Source: Chitinispirillales bacterium
GTDB taxonomy: Bacteria; Fibrobacterota; Chitinivibrionia; Chitinivibrionales; Chitinispirillaceae
DNA length: 64,000 nucleotides
Direction of reading: 5' to 3'
NCBI GenBank assembly: GCA_031254105.1
Contig: JAIRVB010000027.1
Coordinates: forward strand, 1 to 64,000
Below are positions 54,408 to 64,000 of this stretch, piece after piece; the stretch's first letter is position 1, and every line of letters starts with the position of its first letter. A program made the position numbers and the translations under genes. The notes under the pieces were generated by a model. That model ran no database searches. It was not told the origin of the DNA and saw only the letters and a program-made list of their open reading frames with translations.

Positions 54408-55418
54408 GTGGCAAGAGCAGATTTGCTTTGTGATATAGTAAAATATGGATTAAATGGTGATAACGCAAACTTCCGTAAGGCTGTAGAAGCAATATGTGCC
54501 GAGGAGCGTGCTAAACAACACGGGGTTTTAGCTAATCGTATAGAAGAGATGCTTAAGGTTTCTAACAAATTCTATACTAAAGAGCTACCCGCAGGTCATA
54601 TTAAAAACGGTAATGGTAATGGAGATGCACATACTGTAATCGAAAAAATACCTGAAGTAAAAATAGATAATCTGCTTCTTCCTAAAAACGTAGTAGACAG
54701 TTGCAGTGAACTTGTATCAGAGCATATGAGGGCTGATATTCTTCGTTCACATGGATTAGAGCCGAGAAATAGAATACTCTTAGTTGGTCCTCCGGGTAAC
54801 GGGAAAACATCTCTTGCCGAAGCGGTTGCAGAAGCATTAATGCTACCTTTTCTTACGGTAAGGTATGAGAGTCTTATCGGCGCTTATCTTGGTGAGACGG
54901 CTTCACGTCTTAACAAATTATTTGAATATGCAAAAACACGTCAATGTGTTTTGTTTTTTGATGAGTTTGAGACACTTGGTAAAGAACGTGGTGATACGCA
55001 TGAAACAGGCGAAATTAAGCGTGTTGTAAGTTCATTACTGCTTCAAATTGATGCTTTGCCAAGTTATGTAATAGCAATCGCAGCCACAAACCACGAAACA
55101 TTACTTGATCGCGCCGCTTGGCGCAGATTTCAAATGAAATTAACATTGCCGCATCCTACAAAAGATGATTTGCAATCATGGTTTAAACTTTTTGAAAAAC
55201 GAACAAATTTTGATTTCGGCTTGGAGCCATCTATATTGGCCAAAAAGCTATTCGGAAAAAGTTTCGCTGAAGCAAAAGAATTCGCATTGTCTGTTTACAG
55301 GCAATATGTTTTGCAATTGCCTGATGCAAACGCAAAGGGTATAACTCAAAATCAACTTGCCTTATACGCCGCGCAAGCGAATGTTAAACGATGTGAGGAG
55401 GTTGAGAATAATGGCTGA
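54408..55418 (+). CDS. ietA: AAA ATPase of an IetAS-like pair
   Basis: A 336-residue AAA+ ATPase starting at GTG. Walker A is VGPPGNGKTSLAEAV near residue 126; Walker B is VLFFDEFETLG near residue 182; sensor/second-region IAIAATNHETLLDRAAWRRF follows. The gene ends inside the start of the subtilase gene. This AAA-plus-subtilase pair matches the IetAS systems described as plasmid toxin-antitoxin and anti-phage modules. The ATPase may control or unfold substrate for the protease. It is inserted between hsdS and hsdR. Confidence 0.85.
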   Translation: MARADLLCDIVKYGLNGDNANFRKAVEAICAEERAKQHGVLANRIEEMLKVSNKFYTKELPAGHIKNGNGNGDAHTVIEKIPEVKIDNLLLPKNVVDSCSELVSEHMRADILRSHGLEPRNRILLVGPPGNGKTSLAEAVAEALMLPFLTVRYESLIGAYLGETASRLNKLFEYAKTRQCVLFFDEFETLGKERGDTHETGEIKRVVSSLLLQIDALPSYVIAIAATNHETLLDRAAWRRFQMKLTLPHPTKDDLQSWFKLFEKRTNFDFGLEPSILAKKLFGKSFAEAKEFALSVYRQYVLQLPDANAKGITQNQLALYAAQANVKRCEEVENNG

Positions 55419-57972
55419 AAGACCAATAATTTTGTTTGGGGAGAAAACTTTTGCTCCAAAGACTACCAAAGGTGGATTTCCTACTTCAAACATTAAAATG
55501 CCTGATCATACAAGACAAGTATCTCGTCTTGCGCCCAAAATGACTATATTGCAAAATGCTCTTTTGACTCTCCAACGAACGCCTGACGGTATTGAACCGG
55601 AAAAGGTTTTGGTTTTTGAGCTTGCAAAGGACTTAGAAAGTTTCTACACTGCTGTAAGGAAAATCGGAGACGGCATAGAATTAATTTTTGATGCCCCTGA
55701 AGATATGGATGTATCTGACGATTTCTACATTTTTAGAGAAGATAAAAAAACAGGGAAAGTTACGAAAAGAGAAGAAAAAACTTTGTTGAATGGCAAAGTG
55801 TATTGTGTTCTTACAAACGCTCGTGCGCTTGAAGAAATGCTCGGGCTTTGGACACGATACGGACAAGATCCCCAAACAAAGTTTCCTCGTGGTAAAGCAG
55901 GATTAAAACACGTTTTTGATTGTCTTATTGATATTCACATCTGGGGTTACAAAGAACGTATTGAAGAAACTGGAATACTGGAAGCTTGGAAAGATGACCT
56001 TAATGAAGGAAGCGTAAAATGTGAAATTGAACTTTTCTTTCGTAAATCTTATACGAAAAGGCAGGAATGTGAACAAAATTTAATTGATAAAATAAAAACA
56101 ATCGGCGGTGATGTAATTGGGCGTTCAATGATTGAAGATATTTCTTATCATGCTATACTCGCAACTTTACCACGTAATGTGGCCGAACAAATTGCGAAAA
56201 ACGATGAAAGTATTTCGCTTTTATCCGCAGAGCAAATTATGTTTTTTAGACCCGTTGGCCAGAACGTTTACAGTAATGATGGAGTGGCAAAAGAAGATTC
56301 AATAGTTATTCCTGACGCCGATAATATTAATGAAGAGCCAATAATTGCCTTGTTTGATGGGATTCCACAAGAGAATCATCCGTTTTTGAGCAATAGATTA
56401 ATCGTTGATGATCCTGATGATTATGCGTCTCAATACACTGTGTCGGCACGAAAACATGGGACATCAATGGCTTCACTAATTACGCTTGGCGACATATCGA
56501 ACCCTGGTTATCAGGCAACACATAAAATATATGTACGGCCTATAATGAAACCACTGGCTACACTAAATGACACAAGAGAAGAAATTCCCGGCGATATACT
56601 GCTTGTTGATAAGGTACATGAAGCGGTTCGCCGTCTTTTTGTTCCGGGTGCTGGTGCGGTTTCTCCAAAAATAAAAGTAATAAATCTATCAATTGGCATA
56701 TCATATCGCCAATTTGATCGGGCAATGAGTCCATTGGCGAGATTACTTGATTGGCTGAGTTACAAATATCGCGTGTTGTTTGTGATTAGCGCAGGAAATC
56801 ATAATAGCAATTTGGACATCGGAGTACCGTTTAGCACCTTTCAGACACTTGATATGAACACCCGCGATGCACGGATTATTGAATGGATAAACAATAACGC
56901 TCGTAATCGGCGTTTATTGTCACCGTCAGAGAGTGTGAACTCTTTAACCGTTGGCGCAACATTTGAAGATGGAACAACATCCGCTGACAGTGTTCGCACA
57001 ATTTTTCCATGTTCGAATGGGATGTTAAGTCCTATAAGCGCACTTGGCAAAGGTTTGAATAATTCTATAAAACCAGATATAGTTTTCCCAGGAGGCAGGA
57101 ATACTGTTTTTGAAAACATCACGAATCCTGAAACATTAGTTTGGAGGGAATCTTCACAGCGCGAGCCGGGAGTTCTGTCAGCTGCTCCATTTAATCCGGG
57201 TAGTACTATTAAAGTAGCATATAATTTTGGTACAAGTAATTCCGCAGCTCTGATTTCTCATGAAGCTTCACGTTGCTATGATGCTTTGACAGAGGTATTT
57301 GACATATCGAATACAGAGCTACCATCTGAGTATATAGCATTGCTTATCAAAGCAATGCTTGTCCATGGTGCAGAATGGGGTGCGTTAAAAGATAAGTTCA
57401 CGCAAACACTCGGATTTACCAGACGAAATAATTTTTGCGATGTATTACATCGGTTCATTGGTTATGGTAAACCAGATATTGACAAAGCTATAGAATGTTC
57501 AAAAGAACGAATTACGCTCATAGGATATGGAGAATTAAACAATGGTGAAGCGCATTTGTATAATCTACCTTTGCCGTTCAATTTTACAGCAGAACGAATC
57601 TCAAGGCGGTTTACAGCTACGCTAACGTATTTTACTCCTATAGTGCCGTCAAGACAGGAATATCGTGAAGCTAAAATTTGGTATGAAGTGGAAGGTAGGA
57701 AACCACATTTAATCGAAAGTCGTATTGACTTAAATTATAAAGCCGTGACACGCGGTACGGTACAGCACGAAATTTTTGAAAATGATGAGATTGTTGCTTG
57801 GGGTGAAGATGATGCAGTGCAGATAAAAGTTAATTGTGGTGCAGTAGTAAATGATAATCTATCGGGTGCTATACCTTACGCCTTAATGGTATCATTTGAA
57901 ATCAAAAGTGACATTGATGTGGATGTTTATACAAAGATTGCTGAAAAAATAAGGCCTCGCATTACGGTATAG
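55411..57972 (+). CDS. ietS: Subtilisin-like (S8) serine protease of an IetAS-like pair
   Basis: About 853 residues from ATG 55411 (preceded by GAGGAGGT and overlapping ietA by eight bases; the open frame extends to 55357). The catalytic triad is Asp316 in IALFDGIP, His349 in ARKHGTSMAS and Ser609 in FGTSNSAALI. The first ~310 residues are an uncharacterised N-terminal domain, the C-terminal part a beta-rich tail. No signal peptide: it acts in the cytoplasm. The large N-terminal region is probably where activation occurs; this is inference. Confidence 0.85.
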   Translation: MAERPIILFGEKTFAPKTTKGGFPTSNIKMPDHTRQVSRLAPKMTILQNALLTLQRTPDGIEPEKVLVFELAKDLESFYTAVRKIGDGIELIFDAPEDMDVSDDFYIFREDKKTGKVTKREEKTLLNGKVYCVLTNARALEEMLGLWTRYGQDPQTKFPRGKAGLKHVFDCLIDIHIWGYKERIEETGILEAWKDDLNEGSVKCEIELFFRKSYTKRQECEQNLIDKIKTIGGDVIGRSMIEDISYHAILATLPRNVAEQIAKNDESISLLSAEQIMFFRPVGQNVYSNDGVAKEDSIVIPDADNINEEPIIALFDGIPQENHPFLSNRLIVDDPDDYASQYTVSARKHGTSMASLITLGDISNPGYQATHKIYVRPIMKPLATLNDTREEIPGDILLVDKVHEAVRRLFVPGAGAVSPKIKVINLSIGISYRQFDRAMSPLARLLDWLSYKYRVLFVISAGNHNSNLDIGVPFSTFQTLDMNTRDARIIEWINNNARNRRLLSPSESVNSLTVGATFEDGTTSADSVRTIFPCSNGMLSPISALGKGLNNSIKPDIVFPGGRNTVFENITNPETLVWRESSQREPGVLSAAPFNPGSTIKVAYNFGTSNSAALISHEASRCYDALTEVFDISNTELPSEYIALLIKAMLVHGAEWGALKDKFTQTLGFTRRNNFCDVLHRFIGYGKPDIDKAIECSKERITLIGYGELNNGEAHLYNLPLPFNFTAERISRRFTATLTYFTPIVPSRQEYREAKIWYEVEGRKPHLIESRIDLNYKAVTRGTVQHEIFENDEIVAWGEDDAVQIKVNCGAVVNDNLSGAIPYALMVSFEIKSDIDVDVYTKIAEKIRPRITV

Positions 57973-58136
57973 TTATTTCCCGAAAATTATCACATGAAAA
58001 ACGAGAATTTAGAAGCTATGTTCATCAATACAAAAAAATGTGCGACTTTAGTTTGTCTGACAATTAAGATTGAAGTTATTATTGAGCGGTTAATACTAAA
58101 AAACTGGATAAAATTTTCTCATTAAGGTATTACCAT

Positions 58137-61133
58137 ATGCACACAAACACACGCGAATCCGGCTTTGAAGCCCTAATAGTCAACCATCTTGTTGAAACCA
58201 ACGGCTATGAACAAGGCTCTACCACCGACTACAACCGCGAATACGCCATAGATGAGCGGCGCCTGTTCCGCTTTCTTTACGACACTCAGCCGGAGCAGAT
58301 GGCTAAGCTTGGCATTAACGGTAACGATAAAGGCAGCGATATAAAACGCGCGCAGTTTCTTGACCGTTTACGCGCGGAGATAACAAAGCGCGGGTGTATA
58401 GATGTACTCCGTAAAGGGATAAAAGCTCATCCCGCAAGCCTTGTTATGTTCTATATGACTCCCTCTGATAAAAACTATAAGGCAAAAGAGCTTTTTAATA
58501 AGAATATATTCAGCGTAACGCGGCAGTTACAGTACTCACGCGACAATACAAAACTCGCTCTTGACTTGTGCATATTCATAAACGGATTGCCGGTAATAAC
58601 CTGCGAACTGAAGAATCAGCTTACAAAACAAAATGTGGAAGATGCTGTCTATCAATACAAAACCGACCGCGACCCCAAGGAGCTTCTGTTTCAATTTAAA
58701 CGCTGCATAGTGCATTTTGCTGTTGACGATGCGAGAATTAAATTTTGCACAAAGTTAGATGGTAAAAAGTCATGGTTTTTACCGTTTGACAAAGGGTATA
58801 ATGACGGCGCGGGTAATCCTCCTAACCCAAACGGTATTATGACCGATTACTTGTGGAAAGAGATTTTGACTAAGCCTGAGCTTGCGAACATAATAGAAAA
58901 CTACGCGCAGGTGATTGAGGAGAAAGATGACAATACCGGCAAAGTAAGCGCGAAGCAGGTTTTTCCCCGTTTCCATCAATTATTAGTGGTAAAGTCACTG
59001 CTTGCGGATATTCGGAAAAACGGCGTTGGGAAAAGGTATCTGATTCAACACAGCGCAGGGAGCGGAAAATCAAATTCCATAGCGTGGCTTGCCCATCAGC
59101 TTGTCGGACTTGAGGCAGACGGCGGGGAGCATGTAGTTGATTCGGTTATAGTTGTTACAGACCGCGTTAATCTTGACAAGCAGATAAAGAACACTATCAA
59201 ACAGTTTATGCAGGTGGCAAGCACAGTAGCGTGGGCGGAGCATTCGGGTGATTTACGCACCGCTATCAAAGAGGGTAAAAAGATAATCATATCGACTGTG
59301 CATAAATTCCCGATTATCTTAAACGACATAGGTACGGCGCATAAAAACCGCAAATTCGCGATTATAATAGATGAAGCGCACAGCAGTCAGAGCGGTAATA
59401 TGTCGGCAAAGATGAATATAGTTCTGGCCGGTGATTACGATCCTGATGAAGATATTGAAGATAAAATAAATAAGCTTGTCGAGGGGCGTAAAATGCTTGT
59501 TAACGCGAGTTACTTCGCTTTTACGGCAACGCCGAAAAATAAGACGCTTGAAATGTTCGGGATGCCTGTAGTTGACGAACGCGGATTACCGGTACCGGAT
59601 GAGAAGGGGCAGTTACAGCACAGGCCGTTTCATAATTATTCGATGAAGCAGGCGATTCAGGAGGGTTTTATTCTTGATGTGCTGAAATATTATACTACAT
59701 ATAGCAGTTATTACAGACTGACTAAAACTATAGAGGGCAATCCGGAGTTTGACAGGAAAAAAGCGCGGAAAAAGCTTCACAAATTCGTAGAAAGCGACAC
59801 GTTTACGATAAGTCAAAAAGCTGATATTATGGTAAATCATTTCCATGAACATGTAAGAATAAAAATCAATGGTCAAGCTCGCGCTATGATAGTTACAGCG
59901 GGTATTGAACGCGCTATTGAATATTATCACGCAATCAACAGATGTCTGAAAGCTCGTAAAAGTCAATATAAGGCGGTAATCGCTTTCAGCGGAGATAAGA
60001 AGTACGGCGGTGAGACGGTTAGCGAATCGTCAATCAATGGTTTTGCAAGTAACGCGATTGAAAAAATGTTTAAAACTGAGCCGTACCGTTTTTTGATTGT
60101 CGCCGATAAGTTTCAGACTGGCTACGATGAACCTCTGCTTCATACGATGTATGTAGATAAAATTCTGACAGATATAAAGGCGGTACAGACCTTATCGCGG
60201 CTTAACCGCGCCCATCCGCAAAAGTGCGATACTTTCGTACTTGATTTCGTCAATAAGACAGATGATATACAGGAAGCGTTTTCGCGCTGCTACCGCACGA
60301 CAGTGTTATCCGGTGAAACAGACCCGAACAAATTGTACGACCTCATGGCGGTTATGGAAGCTCATCAGGTATACACTCAGTATCATATTGATAGTTTGGT
60401 AGAGTTATATCTGAACGGAGCGCAGCGTGAGAAGTTTGATCCTATACTTGATGTTTGCGCTGATCTGTATAAGAAGCTTGACGAAAGCGGGCAGATAGAA
60501 TTTAAGGGCAGCGCAAAAGTATTTGTTCGTACTTACGGCTTTTTGGGCGCGATTCTGTCATTTGGCAACCCTGAATGGGAAAAGCTGTCTATCTTTATAA
60601 ATTTATTGCTTTCAAAGCTGCCCCCGCCTGTTCCTGAAGATTTGTCGCAAGGCATTTTAGACGTAATCGACCTTGACAGCTACCGTATTGAGGCTAAAGC
60701 TCAAATGGCGATTGCGCTTGAAGACTGCGATGCGGTGGTTGAGCCTGTTCCGACAGGCGGCGTTGGCGGCAAAGGCGAACCGGAGCTTGATTTTTTGTCA
60801 AATATTATAAACTCGTTTAATGACCTGTTTGGCGATATAGAATGGCAGGATCAAGATAACATAAAAAGACAAATATCGGAAATACCTGCTATGGTATTAA
60901 AGGACAAAACATATAGAAACGCTATGAAAAACGCGGATAAGCAGGAGGCCCGGACAGAAAGCGACCGTGTTTTAAAGGATATTATTTTCGGTATAATGGC
61001 GGATAATACGGAGCTTTTCAAGCAGTACAGCGACAATCCAGCGTTTAGAAAATGGTTGTCCGATATGGTATTTACTACGACATATAATAAAGAGGGCAAA
61101 CCGCTTGATGGAGTTTCGCTTGTTGCGGATTAG
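58137..61133 (+). CDS. hsdR: Type I restriction-modification endonuclease/translocase subunit
   Basis: A 998-residue HsdR. The N-terminal nuclease has LDLCIFINGLPVITCELKNQ (PD-ExK type, near residue 155). The SF2 motor has Walker A HSAGSGKSNSIAW near residue 305, DEAH box IIDEAHSSQSG near 411, and motif VI LSRLNRAHP near 690. It cuts unmethylated DNA after translocation with HsdM/HsdS. It is separated from ietS by 164 bases, so it has its own leader, and is otherwise full length. Confidence 0.95.
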   Translation: MHTNTRESGFEALIVNHLVETNGYEQGSTTDYNREYAIDERRLFRFLYDTQPEQMAKLGINGNDKGSDIKRAQFLDRLRAEITKRGCIDVLRKGIKAHPASLVMFYMTPSDKNYKAKELFNKNIFSVTRQLQYSRDNTKLALDLCIFINGLPVITCELKNQLTKQNVEDAVYQYKTDRDPKELLFQFKRCIVHFAVDDARIKFCTKLDGKKSWFLPFDKGYNDGAGNPPNPNGIMTDYLWKEILTKPELANIIENYAQVIEEKDDNTGKVSAKQVFPRFHQLLVVKSLLADIRKNGVGKRYLIQHSAGSGKSNSIAWLAHQLVGLEADGGEHVVDSVIVVTDRVNLDKQIKNTIKQFMQVASTVAWAEHSGDLRTAIKEGKKIIISTVHKFPIILNDIGTAHKNRKFAIIIDEAHSSQSGNMSAKMNIVLAGDYDPDEDIEDKINKLVEGRKMLVNASYFAFTATPKNKTLEMFGMPVVDERGLPVPDEKGQLQHRPFHNYSMKQAIQEGFILDVLKYYTTYSSYYRLTKTIEGNPEFDRKKARKKLHKFVESDTFTISQKADIMVNHFHEHVRIKINGQARAMIVTAGIERAIEYYHAINRCLKARKSQYKAVIAFSGDKKYGGETVSESSINGFASNAIEKMFKTEPYRFLIVADKFQTGYDEPLLHTMYVDKILTDIKAVQTLSRLNRAHPQKCDTFVLDFVNKTDDIQEAFSRCYRTTVLSGETDPNKLYDLMAVMEAHQVYTQYHIDSLVELYLNGAQREKFDPILDVCADLYKKLDESGQIEFKGSAKVFVRTYGFLGAILSFGNPEWEKLSIFINLLLSKLPPPVPEDLSQGILDVIDLDSYRIEAKAQMAIALEDCDAVVEPVPTGGVGGKGEPELDFLSNIINSFNDLFGDIEWQDQDNIKRQISEIPAMVLKDKTYRNAMKNADKQEARTESDRVLKDIIFGIMADNTELFKQYSDNPAFRKWLSDMVFTTTYNKEGKPLDGVSLVAD

Positions 61134-61183
61134 TTGACATTTATGATAAATTGCAATTATCGTGACAGGTCACGGCAATTATC

Positions 61184-63166
61184 CTACTCATTCCACTCAT
61201 TCCCATCCGCCAGCTTAAACGCCGGATTATCCCTTCCGGTCCTGACGCAAAACCAGCGCAGCTCACGTGTTCCGTTATTGTACCGGCGTGTGTAGATGAT
61301 CCTGGGTCTTTTTTTATGCGCAATAAAACGCGGGGTGATTTCATTCCAGGTTTTTACCGTATCCGTCGGCGCGATTTTTCTGAACCGCGTTTCTTTTTCC
61401 CTTATGTCTACACTGTTAATGTCAAGAATGTTTACGCCTGATGAAAAGTAAATCGTCCTGGAGTCACCGCCCCAGCAGTAATCCGAAACATTGGTGTGAG
61501 TTGTTATCTGCCTGTGAACTGTACCGTTCTTTTCCATTATCCACAAGTCCATCTTTCCCCCAAAACTGCTGCGGTCAGAAAGATAGGCTATGAGTTTTCC
61601 ATTCGGGCTGAAGCGGGGGCTGCTGTGATCAGCCTTGACTATTGTCAGAGCTGCGGGCGGTGTTGCGAGGCTTGAGTCAAGAGCGAAAATTTGCCATCTG
61701 TTATTAAGCTGCGCGCAGAAAAGTAATGTCGATTCATCAGGGGAGAGCGACAGATGGCGCGGCTCAGAGTTGTCGGCGTGGTCAAGAATTGTTATCGCGT
61801 CATACATGTACATTTTTGTTTTGTATATGGTACTTTTAGGATTTTCTTTACCTGAGGCGATAAAATACAGGAAGTTGCCATAAGGAGAGAACAGGGCTTC
61901 CGTAACGTTTTTTCCTGAACTCACGGTTTTACCCTTCAGTGTGTTTAGCTCTATTATCCTGAGAGAACCAAATTCAGGCGGCCCGAAAATAAACGCAGCG
62001 TGTCTGCCGTTTGTAGATAACACAGGCTTGCGGCAGTCGGACTGGTTTGGTGAGAGAGAGTATTCCATCGAGCTGCCGGTTTCTTTAGCGAAAATCTGAG
62101 GGCTGCCATTGCGGTCGGAGACAAAAGGTATTTTTTCTTTACTCCTGTTTACTGTTTTGGATGATGGTTTTTCTGTTTTATCAACTATAACTCTGGCGCT
62201 TACTAATCTGACCATTTTCTCTACTTTTGCGTCAGGAGCGATTGTTTGATATATGGGATAAAGTTTGTTTGAAGCCGCTATCATATTTTTGTTCTCATCG
62301 AATCTTAAAGAGAGTTCACCGACAAATTTACCATGACTTCCGGCTGATACTATAAGAGTGGGGCCGATTTTTATTGGAGAGTTGAATCTCTGATCAAGAC
62401 TGCCTGCGATTATGATGTCGAGGCTTGGAACTTTTGCGGCCAAATTTTTTATCTCTTCAAGACTTGCGTGAGCGACGGCAATACGCAGGTTAGCGCTCCT
62501 TGCTTCCGGTCTGGCAAGGATATTTTTAATCTTCTCGGTAGTTGTGTTAACATTCTTGGATACGCTTTCGTTTAAAGATCTGCTCATCATATTTATTACA
62601 TAAAGTTCATAACCCTCTTTTTTTATTAACGCTCCATCCGCAATACCGGATTCAGGCGCGTCATTGAGGTTTGAGATAACAACCGCAGACTTGTCTTTAC
62701 GCTTTGTCAGCAGAAAGTCGGGTATTCCCACGGCGAGTTCATTTTGACTCGGCGCGATTATGTCAAAGTTCATGTAATCGTAATAATTAGCCGCAAGTAT
62801 AAATCTGAGCGGATTGCTTGTTGAATCCAGCATATTACCAACATCAATTGAAAAGTTCACCGGAAAGCCGGAACGAATTTTTCTGATAACCGCGGTTCCC
62901 CGGCTCAGCCCGCCAAGCGCATCGGGCGTGGGTGGATAGGGGATAACTTGTCCTTTTGTGTTTCCACTGTAAATAACAGCGATTTCACGTTTTTTCTGCC
63001 GTTCGTTTTTTGATTGAGACTGATTATACTTTACCTGCGTTTTCCAGTCGCCCGGAGCTGGCTGAGAGGCGTAGGCGGCTGAAAATAGCGTCTGAACCGT
63101 GAGGAGGCCAAGTCCGCACAGCAGCAGTGAAACACGTAAGATTATGTTATTATATGTAGTAAGCAT
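61184..63166 (-). CDS. Exported metallophosphatase-like/beta-propeller fusion protein
   Basis: A 660-residue protein with an N-terminal signal or anchor (LLLCGLGLLTVQTLFSAAY). Residues ~60-310 resemble the UshA/5'-nucleotidase metallophosphatase domain but with metal ligands apparently lost: VIYSGNTKGQVIPYP where active enzymes have an Asp-x-His, SIDVGNMLD for the GD motif, and SQNELAVG for GNHE. Residues ~345-640 are TolB-like propeller repeats (PFVSDRNGSPQIFA, SPNGKLIAYLSDRSSF and VHRQITTHTNVSDY). It is presumably periplasmic and non-catalytic; substrate unknown. It is convergent with hsdR. Confidence 0.7.
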   Translation of the reverse strand: MLTTYNNIILRVSLLLCGLGLLTVQTLFSAAYASQPAPGDWKTQVKYNQSQSKNERQKKREIAVIYSGNTKGQVIPYPPTPDALGGLSRGTAVIRKIRSGFPVNFSIDVGNMLDSTSNPLRFILAANYYDYMNFDIIAPSQNELAVGIPDFLLTKRKDKSAVVISNLNDAPESGIADGALIKKEGYELYVINMMSRSLNESVSKNVNTTTEKIKNILARPEARSANLRIAVAHASLEEIKNLAAKVPSLDIIIAGSLDQRFNSPIKIGPTLIVSAGSHGKFVGELSLRFDENKNMIAASNKLYPIYQTIAPDAKVEKMVRLVSARVIVDKTEKPSSKTVNRSKEKIPFVSDRNGSPQIFAKETGSSMEYSLSPNQSDCRKPVLSTNGRHAAFIFGPPEFGSLRIIELNTLKGKTVSSGKNVTEALFSPYGNFLYFIASGKENPKSTIYKTKMYMYDAITILDHADNSEPRHLSLSPDESTLLFCAQLNNRWQIFALDSSLATPPAALTIVKADHSSPRFSPNGKLIAYLSDRSSFGGKMDLWIMEKNGTVHRQITTHTNVSDYCWGGDSRTIYFSSGVNILDINSVDIREKETRFRKIAPTDTVKTWNEITPRFIAHKKRPRIIYTRRYNNGTRELRWFCVRTGRDNPAFKLADGNEWNE

Positions 63167-63278
63167 AGCTGTTCTCTATATTATAATACTATCGGTAACG
63201 GATTGAAAGAACATTAGCGAATATTGCGCGGATGGGCAGTTAAACGGTGTTAGGCAGTCTCAGAATGGCAGTTAGCCG

Positions 63279-63998
63279 CTATAATTGCGCACATTTCGCA
63301 GTGATGTTTTCCTTGTGATAAAAACGGTCTTTATACCATTTGGAGGGATTGTTTTTTATGTATTCGGAAATTCTGTTATATTCGGCATCGTTACGTATGA
63401 TGTGTTCGTGGTAATTTCGTTGCCATGCGAACGCAGGATTTGTTTCATGTATTGTTTTTGATACCGCGGATTTGTAAGCACGAATAATTGCCGCCAATGA
63501 TCCGCGTTTCGGCGAAATGTTTGCCATTGCCGCATTCCCCCCGTTTATCGCAGGGGCGTTGCGTGCAACGCCCCTGTTCTGCGTACCGTCCATCCCCGCA
63601 CGTATATTATCCGTTTCCGCATGCATATCATTCGTTTCCATGATGATATTGGTTGTATTTTTTTGTATATTGGTTATTTCCGTTATGATATTGGTTGTTA
63701 ATACAATGGCGTTGGGTGTTGACGAAAGGGCATTGCACGCAACGCCATTGCATGCATTGTTTGTGCGTTTCACATTGTTTGTATGTTTTGCATTGGGTGT
63801 GCATACCGTATCCGTAATTTCAATAATTGCGTGGAAATGATTGGGCATAACAACAAATTCGTGCAGAACAACATTTGGACGATGTCCCGGTGTTGCCAAC
63901 CATTCGTTTTTCGCAATTTGTCCGCATTCGTTCAACAACATTTTTCCGTTAACAATTTTACCAAACCACGAAATCCTGTCATGAATACATATTGTCAC
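63279..63998 (-). mobile_element. RAYT (REP-associated Y1-type) transposase, continues beyond window
   Basis: A Y1-transposase/RAYT-family gene whose 5' end lies outside the window; usually 20-30 further residues would precede the visible TICIHDRISWFG. The HUH motif MPNHFHAIIEI is near residue 53 and the catalytic-region helix with AYKSAVSKTIHETN near residue 190, then WQRNYHEHIIRNDAEYNRI. A long Asn/Thr-rich insert (about residues 62-150) separates them, rich in short direct DNA repeats. RAYTs mobilise small palindromic repeats, which are abundant in this window. Confidence 0.8.
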
Positions 63999-64000
63999 AA

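Overview
The window reads as a chromosomal segment of a fermentative, Gram-negative, polysaccharide-degrading bacterium. The supporting signs are outer-membrane barrel proteins, a lipoprotein glycosidase, a GH74-type xyloglucanase ending in a Por/T9SS-like sorting domain, the complete [FeFe]-hydrogenase maturation set HydE/HydG/HydF, and an AT-rich intergenic DNA full of palindromic repeats. Together these fit the Fibrobacterota or relatives (gut or sediment fibre degraders). This is an inference from gene content and style; no rRNA or tRNA gene is present to test it.

Layout. 0.2-3.7 kb is an accessory patch: an AAA/DUF4143 ATPase, a SLOG-like protein ending in a sliding-clamp motif, and a truncated AlbA/RecG-like regulator whose 3' end is duplicated. 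3.8-7.7 kb holds guaB, a DUF6642-like protein with a possible His/Cys dyad, and an HDOD gene pair. 8.2-16 kb is a polysaccharide locus (two large barrel proteins and a GH-A-clan arabinofuranosidase-like lipoprotein). 16.8-20.9 kb carries a strikingly degenerate glycogen phosphorylase translationally coupled to an intact PTS enzyme I. 21-29.6 kb is mostly housekeeping (folE, pdxA, tatD, maf, a RodZ-like gene), plus a tiny flagellin-like protein behind a near-consensus sigma-54 promoter. 29.7-33.8 kb is hydE-hydG-hydF. 34.2-39.1 kb holds the xyloglucanase and dxs.

40.1-46.2 kb is the most novel region. It contains an adenylation-carrier-thioester-reductase megaprotein with a fatty-acyl-ligase-like A domain, a radical SAM protein with extra C-terminal cysteines, two nearly identical 39-residue peptides ending in a Cys-x-Cys motif, a strong hairpin, and a class III PLP aminotransferase. 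It looks like a ribosomal-peptide/acyl-tailoring hybrid biosynthetic cluster: acid to aldehyde to amine, alongside radical modification of a genetically encoded peptide. A MATE transporter and another small Cys-x-x-Cys peptide lie just beyond it on the opposite strand.

48.8-49.9 kb is tgt. 50.1-61.1 kb is a defence island: hsdM, a DUF1016/YhcG nuclease and hsdS with 4-base overlaps, then an AAA ATPase plus subtilase pair of the IetAS type, then hsdR. The window closes with a metallophosphatase-like/beta-propeller fusion and a RAYT (REP-associated) transposase running off the end.

A family of dispersed AT-rich palindromic repeats built on a TGCAGAAATAAAA unit occupies at least five intergenic regions. 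In two copies the 50-bp centre is exactly inverted relative to the arms, and one copy supplies the last codons of hydE. No CRISPR array, rRNA, tRNA or riboswitch was recognised.
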